Origin: Escherichia sp. E1V33
GTDB taxonomy: Bacteria > Pseudomonadota > Gammaproteobacteria > Enterobacterales > Enterobacteriaceae
Direction: 5' to 3'
NCBI RefSeq assembly: GCF_004211955.1
Contig: NZ_RHJI01000006.1
Span: 16,445-80,444 of the forward strand
DNA: 64,000 bases
Below are positions 20,830 to 29,948 of this stretch, piece by piece; positions within the stretch are counted from its first letter, which is position 1; each line of letters starts with the position of its first letter. The notes under the pieces are model-generated. The model saw only the letters and a list, made by a program, of their open reading frames with translations, did not search any database and was not told the DNA's origin. The position numbers and the translations under genes were made by a program.

Positions 20830-20867
20830 TAAAAATTTATGGACTGTTGAAGGTCCATAAATTTTTA
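20830..20867. terminator. Long perfect inverted repeat between ybgE and ybgC
   Basis: TAAAAATTTATGGAC / GTCCATAAATTTTTA: 15-bp perfect arms around an eight-base loop, A-rich on one side and T-rich on the other. Placed directly after cydABX-ybgE, it could act as terminator for that operon on the minus strand. Confidence 0.6.
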
Positions 20868-20881
20868 AAGAGAATTCTGAT

Positions 20882-21175
20882 TTAAAAGAAGAAGAAAATC
20901 AGCCCGACAATGAGAACAATATCGGCAAGCAGTGGGCAAAAAATCCCTTGCCAAAGAACCTTCTGCGGACGAAAACCCACACCGTGAATTACGCCAGCAC
21001 AGACGGCCCACATCAGCAATAAACCATGCCAGATTTCCAGTTCACTGGTCTTCGCGGCAAAACGTGATGGGTCCCAAAACATACATCCTGCTAACAGAAG
21101 CGCCATCACGAAGGAAAGCGCCCGCAGGGGGCGCTTGTCCATTACCGCATACAAGGTTGCGATAATCTTACTCAT
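20882..21175 (-). CDS. ybgE: YbgE, cyd-operon-associated membrane protein
   Basis: A 97-residue inner-membrane protein of the YbgE family, always near cydABX in enterobacteria; no biochemical activity is established. Three hydrophobic helices are visible (ALSFVMALLLAGCMFW, IWHGLLLMWAVCAGVIHGVGF, CPLLADIVLIVGLIFFFF). Its ATG shares a base with the cydX stop (TGATG), so it is read from the cyd transcript. Confidence 0.93.
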   Translation of the reverse strand: MSKIIATLYAVMDKRPLRALSFVMALLLAGCMFWDPSRFAAKTSELEIWHGLLLMWAVCAGVIHGVGFRPQKVLWQGIFCPLLADIVLIVGLIFFFF

Positions 21176-21288
21176 CAGCTGTCTTCTTGACCGGCTTTGC
21201 CTGATTCGACGTGCTCAAGCGCCAGCGCGGTGATTACCCCAAACGAACAGGCAAGAAGCGTTCCCAGAATCCATGCGAAATACCACAT
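21175..21288 (-). CDS. cydX: Cytochrome bd-I accessory subunit CydX
   Basis: A 37-residue single-TM protein required for stable, active cytochrome bd-I. Translation gives MWYFAWILGTLLACSFGVI followed by TALALEHVESGKAGQEDS; Trp6 and the C-terminal polar tail agree with the known protein. Preceded by AAGGAGCTAA, 14 bp after cydB. Confidence 0.95.
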   Translation of the reverse strand: MWYFAWILGTLLACSFGVITALALEHVESGKAGQEDS

Positions 21289-21302
21289 TTTTAGCTCCTT
21301 AC

Positions 21303-22442
21303 TTAGTACAGAGAGTGGGTGTTACGTTCAATATCTTCTTTGGTGATACGTCCGAACATTTTCCAGTAACACCAGGTGGTGTAGAGCAGAATGATCGGTA
21401 CCAGAACCACCGCAACCCAGGTCATGACGTTAAGCGTCAGTTGGCTGGAAGTTGCATCCCACATTGTCAGACTTGCGTTCATCATGGTGCTGGACGGCAT
21501 CACAAACGGGAACATTGCGATACCGGCAGTCAGGATGATGCAGGCCAACGTCAGGGAGGAGAACACAAACGCCCACGCGGCTTTATCCATACGTGCAGTC
21601 AGAATGGTCAGCAGCGGCAGAACCACACCCAGCGCCGGAATAGCCCACAGAATCGGCGTGTTGTTGAAGTTAACCAGCCATGCGCCAGCTTCACGAACCA
21701 CTTCTTTATTCAGCGGGTTAGAGGCCGCGTAATGGTCCATTGTTGATTTCACAACATAACCATCGATACCGTACATCACCCACACGCCAGCCAGTGCGAA
21801 GCACACCAGAGTCACCAGCGCCGCCACCTGAGCCGTTGCACGGGTACGCAGGTGCAATTCGCCAACGGTACGCATTTGCAGATAGGTTGCGCCCTGAGTG
21901 ATGATCATCCCGACGCTCACCACGCCTGCCAGCAGGCCGAACGGGTTAAGCAACTGGAAGAAGTTACCGGTGTAGTACAGACGCAGATATTCATCAACGT
22001 TGAACGGTACGCCCTGCAACAGGTTACCGAACGCCACACCAATCACCAGCGGCGGAACGAAGCTACCAATGAAGATGCCCCAGTCCCACATGTTACGCCA
22101 GCGGGTTTCTTCAATCTTGGAACGGTAATCAAAACCGACCGGACGGAAGAACAGTGACGCCAGAACGAGGATCATCGCGACATAGAAGCCGGAGAACGCA
22201 GCGGCATAGACCATCGGCCAGGCAGCAAACAGTGCGCCGCCTGCGGTGATCAGCCATACCTGGTTACCGTCCCAGTGTGGCGCGATGGAGTTAATCATAA
22301 TTCGACGCTCGGTGTCGTTACGACCGAGGAAACGGGTGAGCATGCCCACCCCCATGTCGAAACCGTCAGTGACTGCAAAACCAATCAGCAGAATGCCAAC
22401 CAGCAGCCACCAGATAAAACGCAATACTTCATAATCGATCAT
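21303..22442 (-). CDS. cydB: Cytochrome bd-I ubiquinol oxidase subunit II CydB
   Basis: Membrane subunit of the high-affinity terminal oxidase bd-I, pairing with CydA. It is 379 residues with about nine TM helices. It begins MIDYEVLRFIWWLLVGILLIGFAVTDGFDMG, with Asp25/Asp29 in the first helix, followed by the APHWDGNQVWLI segment with the conserved Asp and Trp. It lies 15 bp behind cydA. Confidence 0.98.
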   Translation of the reverse strand: MIDYEVLRFIWWLLVGILLIGFAVTDGFDMGVGMLTRFLGRNDTERRIMINSIAPHWDGNQVWLITAGGALFAAWPMVYAAAFSGFYVAMILVLASLFFRPVGFDYRSKIEETRWRNMWDWGIFIGSFVPPLVIGVAFGNLLQGVPFNVDEYLRLYYTGNFFQLLNPFGLLAGVVSVGMIITQGATYLQMRTVGELHLRTRATAQVAALVTLVCFALAGVWVMYGIDGYVVKSTMDHYAASNPLNKEVVREAGAWLVNFNNTPILWAIPALGVVLPLLTILTARMDKAAWAFVFSSLTLACIILTAGIAMFPFVMPSSTMMNASLTMWDATSSQLTLNVMTWVAVVLVPIILLYTTWCYWKMFGRITKEDIERNTHSLY

Positions 22443-22457
22443 TTGACGACTCCTGTC

Positions 22458-24026
22458 TTAGCGTGCCGGCTGAGTAGTCGTGGAAGACTGCTCAAAGTGA
22501 TAGCGACCGGTTTTCAGGCTGCTTGGGCCAAGGCGTGCAAATTTGAACATTAAGAACAATTCTGCCACCAGGAACAGGGTATACAGGCCGCAAATCAGTA
22601 CCATCGAGAAGATGAGATCGCCTGCGGTCAGCGACGAGTTCGCCACGGCGGTAGGCAGCACTTCACCGATAGCCCACGGTTGGCGACCATATTCGGCAAC
22701 GAACCAGCCCGCTTCTACAGCAATCCACGGCAGCGGAATACCGTACAGCGCAGCACGCAGCAGCCATTTTTTCTCGCCAATGCGGTTGCGGATGACACTC
22801 CAGAAGGAGAGCGCAATGATTGCCAGCAGCAGGAAGCCACACGCCACCATGATACGGAACGCGAAGTACAGCGGCGCTACACGCGGAATGGAGTCTTTGG
22901 TTGCCTGTTGAATCTGCGCTTCAGTCGCATCAGCCACGTTCGGCGTATAGCGTTTCAGCAGCAGACCGTAACCGAGGTCTTTCTTCATGCTATTGAACTG
23001 GTCACGGACAGCCTGGTCGGTAGAACCAGAACGCAGTTGCTCGAGCAGAGAGTATGCCTTCATCCCGTTACGGATGCGTTCTTCGTGCTGCACCATCAGC
23101 TCTTTCAGGCCGATAACCGGTGTATCCACGGAACGCGTTGCGATAATACCCAGAGCGTAAGGGATCTGGATCGCAAATTTGTTCGTCTGCTCATCCTGAT
23201 CAGGAATACCGAACAGAGTAAAGGCAGCAGGTGCAGGTTGAGTTTCCCACTCGGCTTCAATAGCAGCCAGTTTGGTTTTCTGCACATCGCCCATTTCGTA
23301 ACCAGATTCATCACCCAGAACAATAACAGACAGAACGGCAGCCATACCGAAGCTGGCAGCGATAGCGAAGGAGCGTTTAGCGAAGGCGAAGTCACGGCCT
23401 TTCAGCATATACCATGCGCTGATACCGAGGATGAACATCGCGCCAGTCACATAACCAGAGGCTACAGTGTGAACGAATTTCACCTGAGCAACCGGGTTAA
23501 GCACCAGCTCGGAGAAGCTCACCATCTCCATACGCATAGTTTCGAAATTGAAATCCGACGCGATTGGGTTTTGCATCCAGCCGTTCGCAACCAGAATCCA
23601 CAGTGCGGACAGGTTTGAACCGAGCGCCACCAGCCAGGTGACACACATATGCTGAACTTTACCCAGACGATCCCAACCGAAGAAGAACAGACCTACAAAG
23701 GTGGATTCGAGGAAGAAGGCCATCAGACCTTCGATTGCCAGCGGCGCACCGAAGATATCCCCTACATAGTGGGAATAGTAAGACCAGTTAGTCCCGAACT
23801 GGAACTCCATGGTCAGACCGGTTGCCACGCCCAGAGCGAAGTTGATACCAAACAACTTGCCCCAGAACTTGGTCATATCTTTATAAATCTGTTTGCCGGA
23901 AAGGACGTAGACCGTTTCCATAATGGCCAGCAGGAACGCCATACCGAGCGTCAGTGGCACAAAAAGGAAGTGGTACATCGCGGTCAAGGCAAACTGTAAG
24001 CGCGACAGTTCGACTATATCTAACAT
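22458..24026 (-). CDS. cydA: Cytochrome bd-I ubiquinol oxidase subunit I CydA
   Basis: Haem-bearing subunit (b558, b595, d) that oxidises ubiquinol. The 522 residues include the haem ligands His19 ([14 protein letters not shown]), His186 ([12 protein letters not shown]) and the methionine in FRIMVACGF. The Q-loop lies between residues 255 and 390 ([14 protein letters not shown] through [13 protein letters not shown]). The start at 24026 follows CAAGGAGTC; a doubled ATG at 24029 would add one Met. First gene of cydAB-cydX-ybgE. Confidence 0.98.
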   Translation of the reverse strand: MLDIVELSRLQFALTAMYHFLFVPLTLGMAFLLAIMETVYVLSGKQIYKDMTKFWGKLFGINFALGVATGLTMEFQFGTNWSYYSHYVGDIFGAPLAIEGLMAFFLESTFVGLFFFGWDRLGKVQHMCVTWLVALGSNLSALWILVANGWMQNPIASDFNFETMRMEMVSFSELVLNPVAQVKFVHTVASGYVTGAMFILGISAWYMLKGRDFAFAKRSFAIAASFGMAAVLSVIVLGDESGYEMGDVQKTKLAAIEAEWETQPAPAAFTLFGIPDQDEQTNKFAIQIPYALGIIATRSVDTPVIGLKELMVQHEERIRNGMKAYSLLEQLRSGSTDQAVRDQFNSMKKDLGYGLLLKRYTPNVADATEAQIQQATKDSIPRVAPLYFAFRIMVACGFLLLAIIALSFWSVIRNRIGEKKWLLRAALYGIPLPWIAVEAGWFVAEYGRQPWAIGEVLPTAVANSSLTAGDLIFSMVLICGLYTLFLVAELFLMFKFARLGPSSLKTGRYHFEQSSTTTQPAR

Positions 24027-24362
24027 CATGACTCCTTGCTCATCGCATGAAGACTCCGAGAGTGAACCCCGTTAGAAAGGGTCACACGCATGCCCCAATA
24101 CAAATGTATTTGCTCGCCCCTATCGTTGCCATTTCATCAAAAGAGGAAAAGACAATGATAAAAAGTTACAAATATGTTAATGAATAAACCAAATTGATCC
24201 CGTAATTATATTACGCCGCAAAATCCTTACAATAAACAGGTTTTTATTGAGCAAATTTGCATTTTTCGACAGTGATCAATTTATAGCGAAATTGTCACCA
24301 CATCACCAATTTGATCTACAACAATTTATCGCGTTTTACTGATTTTTTTCAAGATTTAAAAA

Positions 24363-24376
24363 TTGATTTATATCAA
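24363..24376 (-). promoter_or_regulatory. FNR box upstream of cydA
   Basis: TTGAT-TTAT-ATCAA, a perfect match to the FNR consensus, 337 bp upstream of cydA. The cyd operon is known to be repressed by FNR under anoxia and activated by ArcA microaerobically. Confidence 0.75.
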
Positions 24377-25124
24377 AATCAATCAGATATGTTAATTACA
24401 TGTAAACTATAGATCATTAGTGATTTTATTGTTAATTTATTGTGAAATATTAAAGCGTGATATTTATCGCTGTGGAAAGATATAGATAAAAAACCAGTAT
24501 TTTATTTAACAAGGGCACCTTGCCAACTTTTTATAAGACTAATTGATTAGATTAGCCAATTTGTTGCCATTTTACATAACATATTTTTATCAAAGTTAAT
24601 TGATTGTTGTCTTTATGAGCACCAATCTTTACCTCGGAATGTTATTGTTTCTTTGCTAATAGTCACATTGAAGGATGGCTTTGTAGAATTGTGGAGAGAA
24701 GGGAAAGAGAATTTTTAAACTAAATTGCATCTGATATAAGTATTTTTCCCTTCTTATATTCAACGAACAGCTCAGTAACCCAACATCAAACAACATGGGA
24801 TTCAATAACTAAGTTTATCCCGTGTTGGTATATGCAAGTTATTTTTATTAACCCAGCAGCAAGACGAGACGATGAAACGGCATTATATCTGGCCGTTATT
24901 GAACACTAGCCTGCTCTAAGTAATACGTTCCACTGCTGCAGAATAATCATTTCATTAGAGATAATTAATTGCTCCAATGAATAACCATCCCAATGAGTTA
25001 TTAACTATTTGTTACTTTAAACATTACCTTTACAATTCCATGTTAAGACGGCAGCAAATTGTATTAATAATGCACACCAAACTTTATGGACTGCCTTAAT
25101 AACCAGCCCCTCTTACAAAAAAGC

Positions 25125-25146
25125 AAATCAGATCTTGATCACAAAT
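25125..25146 (+). promoter_or_regulatory. CRP-like site upstream of the glutamate mutase operon
   Basis: AAATCAGATCTTGATCACAAAT matches 17 of 22 positions of the symmetric CRP consensus AAATGTGATCTAGATCACATTT, with a perfect right half-site GATCACA. It lies 257 bp before glmS. Inference only. Confidence 0.4.
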
Positions 25147-25402
25147 ATATCAATACATTAAATCAATATAATTTTAAAAATTAAAATCAATAGCAACGAT
25201 ATATGTAAACAATTGAAATAACTGCCATATTTAAAGCAACCACATAAACAATTATTTTTCGAAAGATATTTTGAAAATAGATCAATTGAAACCTGATGAC
25301 AGGAAAAAGACACTCCAGTGCTATTAATCGTGAGCCACAGAAAACGGCCATAAATACGACGTGTGTAACTTATTTTACTCTCTGTCTTACAAAGGATTAC
25401 CC

Positions 25403-25852
25403 ATGAAGAAAGCAACACTTGTGCTTGGCGTTATTGGTGCCGACTGCCATGCAGTTGGCAATAAAGTTCTGGATCGCGTTTTTACTTCCCATGACTTCAG
25501 AGTCATTAACCTGGGCGTAATGGTCAGCCAGGATGAATATATTGATGCCGCCATTGAAACTGGCGCTGACGCGATAGTGGTTTCCTCTATCTACGGACAT
25601 GGCGATATCGACTGTCTGGGCATGCGTGAACGTTGCATCGAACGTGGGCTGGGCGACATTCTGCTCTATGTAGGCGGTAATCTGGTAGTGGGTAAACATG
25701 ACTTCGCTAACGTGGAAATCAAATTCAAAGAGATGGGTTTTGACCGCGTCTTCGCCCCCAGCCATGACTTAGAAGATGTCTGCCAGCTGATGGCCCACGA
25801 TATCAACCAGCTTCATGGTGTTGAAACACGTATTTTCGAAGAGGCCATCTGA
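25403..25852 (+). CDS. glmS: Glutamate mutase small (cobalamin-binding) subunit
   Basis: Sigma subunit of coenzyme-B12 dependent glutamate mutase (not glucosamine synthase, which shares the symbol). It binds adenosylcobalamin base-off. The 149 residues show the B12 motif DxHxxG (GADCHAVGNKVLDRVF, His about residue 16), then the Rossmann-like core with VVSSIYGHGDIDC and LYVGGNLVVGKHDF, as in the clostridial MutS/GlmS proteins. The start at 25403 (MKKATLVLGVIG) has AAAGGA at good distance; an upstream in-frame ATG lacks one. First gene of the operon; its stop overlaps glmL (TGATG). Confidence 0.95.
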   Translation: MKKATLVLGVIGADCHAVGNKVLDRVFTSHDFRVINLGVMVSQDEYIDAAIETGADAIVVSSIYGHGDIDCLGMRERCIERGLGDILLYVGGNLVVGKHDFANVEIKFKEMGFDRVFAPSHDLEDVCQLMAHDINQLHGVETRIFEEAI

Positions 25853-27240
25853 TGCAAATCGTCTCTGTCGATATTGGATCGACGTGGACCAAAGCTGCCC
25901 TCTTTACCCGGGAGGGGGACGCGTTAACGCTGGTTAACCACGTTCTGACTCCAACCACCACCCATCATCTGGCCGATGGTTTTTTCTCAAGTCTGAACCA
26001 GGTGTTAAATGTAGATAACGCCCTCCCCCTGTTAAAAAGCGGCGAAGTTACATTGAAGTACTCCTCTTCAGCCAAAGGTGGACTGGCGGTTGCCGCAATG
26101 GGATTAGTGCCATCTATTACCCTGGAATCCGCGAAAGTAACCGCTCACTCTGCTGGCGCTAAAATTGCGCAACATTACTCCTACAAGCTGAACCGCCGTG
26201 ATATTCAGGCGCTGGAAGAGTCACCACCCGATATCCTCTTGTTCACGGGCGGCACCGACGGCGGAGAAGAGAGTTACGGGCTAAATAACGCCCGTGTGCT
26301 GGCGGAATCACAACTCGATTGCGCCATTATTTATGCCGGAAACCGGGACATTCAGGACAATATACAGGACATCCTCGGGCATAAAGATCTGACCATCGTC
26401 GATAACGTCCTGCCTGACCTTGAAAATCCCTCTCCTTGCGCCGCGCGTCAGGCCATCTGCGACATTTTCCTCAAACGCATTGTTAAAGGAAAAGGGCTGG
26501 ATGTCATTGTTGATGAAACGGGCGAAGAGCCGATGCCGACGCCGTGGACGGTTTTTGAACTGGTTAAGGCAATCAGTAATGTCGATAGCAGTTGGAAAGA
26601 GTTCATGCTGATCGACATGGGAGGCGCAACCACCGATATGTATTCTGCCTGTGCCAATAATCTCTCACCCGACACCGTTTTACACGGCGTACCGGAACCG
26701 TTCGTAAAACGGACTGTTGAAGGCGATCTGGGAATGCGCGTCTCAGCGATGGTGGTTGGTGAAAGCGCAAAAGACTTAGTCAATGTGATCTTTTCTCAGC
26801 ACCCCACACAGCAGGACGCATTTTATCATTATCTCCGTCATTTAGTTGCACATCCCGATCATTTACCCACTAACGCAGAAGAAAAATATTTCGATTCTGT
26901 GCTGGCCGGGCTGTGCGTAGGTTACGCCACTGAACGTCATGCCGGCACCAAAAAAGAGGTCTGCACCTGCGTCGGCAATGTCGATTTACAGATGGGGCGC
27001 GACCTGACCACCGTGCGCAAAGTCGTTGGTTCAGGTGGATGGTTATCGCGCGCCAGCCAGTTTGATATTCATCGTTGGTTGAAATACCGCGAGTTAAACG
27101 ACGACGGCAAACGCATTCTCTTACCGACCGAATTTGAATATTACCGCGATTCAAAGGGGCTATTTCCACTGCTGGCAAACGTCGCCAGAGTAGATCCGCA
27201 GGCCGCCGCGCGTACCAGTATTCAATGCTTAACCCTATAA
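25852..27240 (+). CDS. glmL: GlmL/MutL, glutamate mutase-associated ATPase
   Basis: A 462-residue actin/Hsp70-fold protein of the MutL family (not mismatch repair), found between the two glutamate mutase subunit genes in other bacteria and thought to reactivate the enzyme by exchanging damaged cobalamin. N-terminal phosphate loop VDIGSTWTKAALF (residues 5-17), a second phosphate/adenosine region LLFTGGTDGGEESYGLNNA, and LIDMGGATTDMYS (about residues 255-267) match the ASKHA nucleotide-binding pattern. Coupled to glmS by a one-base overlap. Confidence 0.9.
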   Translation: MQIVSVDIGSTWTKAALFTREGDALTLVNHVLTPTTTHHLADGFFSSLNQVLNVDNALPLLKSGEVTLKYSSSAKGGLAVAAMGLVPSITLESAKVTAHSAGAKIAQHYSYKLNRRDIQALEESPPDILLFTGGTDGGEESYGLNNARVLAESQLDCAIIYAGNRDIQDNIQDILGHKDLTIVDNVLPDLENPSPCAARQAICDIFLKRIVKGKGLDVIVDETGEEPMPTPWTVFELVKAISNVDSSWKEFMLIDMGGATTDMYSACANNLSPDTVLHGVPEPFVKRTVEGDLGMRVSAMVVGESAKDLVNVIFSQHPTQQDAFYHYLRHLVAHPDHLPTNAEEKYFDSVLAGLCVGYATERHAGTKKEVCTCVGNVDLQMGRDLTTVRKVVGSGGWLSRASQFDIHRWLKYRELNDDGKRILLPTEFEYYRDSKGLFPLLANVARVDPQAAARTSIQCLTL

Positions 27241-27258
27241 CAATTAAGGCAGCAATCA

Positions 27259-28704
27259 ATGGAACTTCGAAATAAGAAATTAACCCATGACGAATTCATG
27301 ACCGAGCGGCAACAGGTACTGAAAACCTGGGAAACCGGCAAGGACGTTGAAAACTTCGAAGATGGCGTTAAATATCAACAAACCATTCCTGATCATAAAC
27401 GCTTCTCCCTTGCCCTACTGAAAGCAGACCTGGAAGGTAAAACGCTTAGCCAACCGCGGGCTGGCGTGGCGTTGATGGACGAACACATCGAACTACTGAA
27501 AACACTGCAAGATGAGTGCGATCTGCTGCCGAGCACCATCGATGCCTATACCCGTCTGAATCGTTACGAAGAAGCCGCGGTAGGGATTAAAAAATCCATC
27601 GAAGCCGGAACCTCTAAACTGAACGGTTTACCGGTGGTTAACCACGGCGTCGCAGCATGCCGTCGTCTGACTGAAACCCTGCAAAAACCGCTACAGATCC
27701 GCCACGGCACACCAGATGCGCGACTGCTGGCTGAAATCTCAATGGCCAGCGGCTTCACCAGCTATGAAGGCGGTGGTATTTCCTACAATATTCCGTATGC
27801 CAAACGCGTAACGCTGGAAAAATCGATCCGCGACTGGCAGTACTGCGACCGTTTAATGGGGCTGTTTGAAGAGCACGGCATTCGCATCAACCGCGAACCG
27901 TTTGGCCCGCTTACAGGTACCTTGATTCCACCGTTTATCTCGCACTCTATTGCGATAATCGAAGGCTTGCTGGCGCTGGAACAGGGCGTGAAATCTATCA
28001 CCGTCGGTTATGGTCAGGTTGGAAGCCTGACGCAAGATATTGCGGCGATCCAGTCTCTGCGTGAACTCGCTCACGAATACTTCCAGAACCATGGCTATGC
28101 AGATTACGAATTAAGTACGGTGTTCCACCAGTGGATGGGCGGTTTCCCGGAAGATGAGTCAAAAGCGTTCGCGATTATCTCCTGGGGCGCGGCGGTTGCC
28201 GGAATGTCGGGCGCAACCAAAGTGATCACCAAGAGCCCGCATGAAGCCTGGGGCATCCCTACCGCTGCCGCCAACGTGCAGGGACTGAAAGCCTCCCGCC
28301 AAATGCTCAATATGGTTAGCGATCAGAAATTCCCGCCGTGTCCTGCGGTGGAACTGGAAGTCGAGTTGATTAAGAGTGAAGTGCGCGCCGTGCTGAATAA
28401 AGTGTTCGAACTGGGGAATGGGGATATCGCGCGCGGTACGGTGCTGGCATTTGAAGCGGGCGTACTGGATGTGCCGTTTGCGCCAGCCGCCTGCAACGCG
28501 GGCAAAATTCTTCCGGTCCGCGACAACACCGGCGCGATACGTGTGCTGGAAGCCGGCGCCGTTCCATTGCCAAAAGACATTCTCGACCTTCACCACGATT
28601 ACGTTGCCGAACGCGCGCGCTTTGAAGGACGTCAACCGACATTCCAGATGGTTGTAGATGACATCAATGCTGTATCCCACAGTAAATTAATAGGAAGACC
28701 ATAA
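27259..28704 (+). CDS. glmE: Glutamate mutase large (catalytic) subunit
   Basis: Epsilon subunit of glutamate mutase, a TIM barrel converting (S)-glutamate to (2S,3S)-3-methylaspartate with GlmS and adenosylcobalamin. The 481 residues match the clostridial enzyme length (about 483). Residues equivalent to the substrate 'arginine claw' and catalytic set are visible: Arg67 in QPRAGVAL, Arg99, Arg148 in QIRHGTPDAR, Glu170 in TSYEGGGISYNIPYAKR, Tyr176 and Tyr180. All key residues appear intact. The stop overlaps the mal start (TAATG). Confidence 0.95.
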   Translation: MELRNKKLTHDEFMTERQQVLKTWETGKDVENFEDGVKYQQTIPDHKRFSLALLKADLEGKTLSQPRAGVALMDEHIELLKTLQDECDLLPSTIDAYTRLNRYEEAAVGIKKSIEAGTSKLNGLPVVNHGVAACRRLTETLQKPLQIRHGTPDARLLAEISMASGFTSYEGGGISYNIPYAKRVTLEKSIRDWQYCDRLMGLFEEHGIRINREPFGPLTGTLIPPFISHSIAIIEGLLALEQGVKSITVGYGQVGSLTQDIAAIQSLRELAHEYFQNHGYADYELSTVFHQWMGGFPEDESKAFAIISWGAAVAGMSGATKVITKSPHEAWGIPTAAANVQGLKASRQMLNMVSDQKFPPCPAVELEVELIKSEVRAVLNKVFELGNGDIARGTVLAFEAGVLDVPFAPAACNAGKILPVRDNTGAIRVLEAGAVPLPKDILDLHHDYVAERARFEGRQPTFQMVVDDINAVSHSKLIGRP

Positions 28705-29945
28705 TGAAAATAAAACAGGCCCTGTTCACCGCTGGCTACTCCTCATTCTATTTCGATGACCAGCAGGCGATAAAAAACGGAGCGGGCCACGACGGATTTT
28801 TTTATACCGGGGAGCCGGTTACGTCTGGTTTTAGCGCAGTACGTCAGGCTGGGGAGTGCGTTTCAGTTCAGTTGATTCTGGAAAATGGCGCGGTCGCGGT
28901 TGGTGATTGTGCTGCGGTACAGTACTCCGGGGCTGGCGGTCGCGATCCGCTGTTTCTCGCAGAGCATTTTGTTCCGTTCCTTAATGACCATATCAAACCG
29001 TTACTGGAAGGCCGCGATGTGGATGCGTTTGTGCCGAACGCCCGTTTTTTCGACAAGCTGCGTATTGACGGCAACTTGCTGCATACCGCCGTGCGCTATG
29101 GATTATCACAGGCACTGCTTGATGCTACCGCGCTGGCAACGGGCCGTCTGAAAACTGAAGTAGTTTGCGATGAATGGCAGTTACCGCGCGTGGCGAAATC
29201 CATTCCTTTATTTGGTCAGAGCGGCGACGATCGGTATATCGCCGTCGATAAAATGATCCTCAAAGGGATCGACGTGCTGCCCCATGCACTGATTAATAAC
29301 GTCGAAGAGAAGCTGGGCTTTCAGGGCGAAAAACTGCGCGAATATATCCGCTGGCTGTCGGATCGCATTCTGAGCAAGCGCACCAGCACTCGCTACCACC
29401 CTACCCTGCACATCGATGTATACGGCACCATTGGTCTGATCTTTGACATGGATCCCGTTCGCTGTGCGCAATATATCGCCAGCCTGGAAGAAGAAACACA
29501 AGGTCTGCCGCTGTACATTGAAGGTCCGGTCGATGCCGGTAACAAACCTGACCAAATTCGCCTGTTGACTGCCATCACCAAAGAGCTGACACGCCTCGGT
29601 TCCGGCGTGAAAATTGTCGCCGACGAATGGTGTAACACCTACCAGGATATCGTTGATTTCACTGATGCAGCCAGTTGCCACATGGTGCAAATCAAAACGC
29701 CTGATCTGGGCAGTATTCACAACATCGTCGATGCGGTTCTGTACTGCAACAGCCACGGAATGGAGGCCTATCAGGGAGGCACCTGTAACGAAACCGATGT
29801 CAGCGCCCGAACTTGTGTCCACGTAGCCCTTGCCGCGCGTCCCATGCGGATGTTGGTGAAACCGGGGATGGGATTTGACGAAGGCCTCGACATCGTGTTC
29901 AACGAAATGAATCGTACTATCGCGCTGATGCTGGCTAAGGACTAA
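28704..29945 (+). CDS. mal: Methylaspartate ammonia-lyase
   Basis: Removes ammonia from 3-methylaspartate to give mesaconate; enolase superfamily. The 413 residues match the usual length exactly. Key residues fall at the numbering I recall from the clostridial and Citrobacter enzymes: His194 (VLPHALIN), metal ligands Asp238 (HIDVYGTIG), Glu273 (YIEGPVDAGN) and Asp307 (IVADEWCNTY), then Gln329 and the catalytic base Lys331 in VQIKTPDLGSI. The enzyme therefore looks functional. Translationally coupled to glmE; 3 bp ahead of the next gene. Confidence 0.96.
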   Translation: MKIKQALFTAGYSSFYFDDQQAIKNGAGHDGFFYTGEPVTSGFSAVRQAGECVSVQLILENGAVAVGDCAAVQYSGAGGRDPLFLAEHFVPFLNDHIKPLLEGRDVDAFVPNARFFDKLRIDGNLLHTAVRYGLSQALLDATALATGRLKTEVVCDEWQLPRVAKSIPLFGQSGDDRYIAVDKMILKGIDVLPHALINNVEEKLGFQGEKLREYIRWLSDRILSKRTSTRYHPTLHIDVYGTIGLIFDMDPVRCAQYIASLEEETQGLPLYIEGPVDAGNKPDQIRLLTAITKELTRLGSGVKIVADEWCNTYQDIVDFTDAASCHMVQIKTPDLGSIHNIVDAVLYCNSHGMEAYQGGTCNETDVSARTCVHVALAARPMRMLVKPGMGFDEGLDIVFNEMNRTIALMLAKD

Positions 29946-29948
29946 CTG

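Larger units (their letters stand above)
24027..25402. other. Long AT-rich intergenic region between cydA and glmS
   Basis: About 1.4 kb without a credible gene; the small open frames have no start context or recognisable product. It should hold the cydA promoters and the glm promoter. Sites seen are the FNR box at 24363, a hairpin around 24794-24832 (AACATGGGAT/ATCCCGTGTT, one mismatch) and the CRP-like site at 25125. In K-12 the gene upstream of cydA is mngB; I see no trace of it. Confidence 0.7.

Noticed and set aside
25250..25402. Possible cobalamin riboswitch before glmS
   Set aside because: Only two short hairpins (CCTG/CAGG, CACT/AGTG) are seen; the B12 box and the conserved core of the ~200-nt riboswitch are not recognisable.
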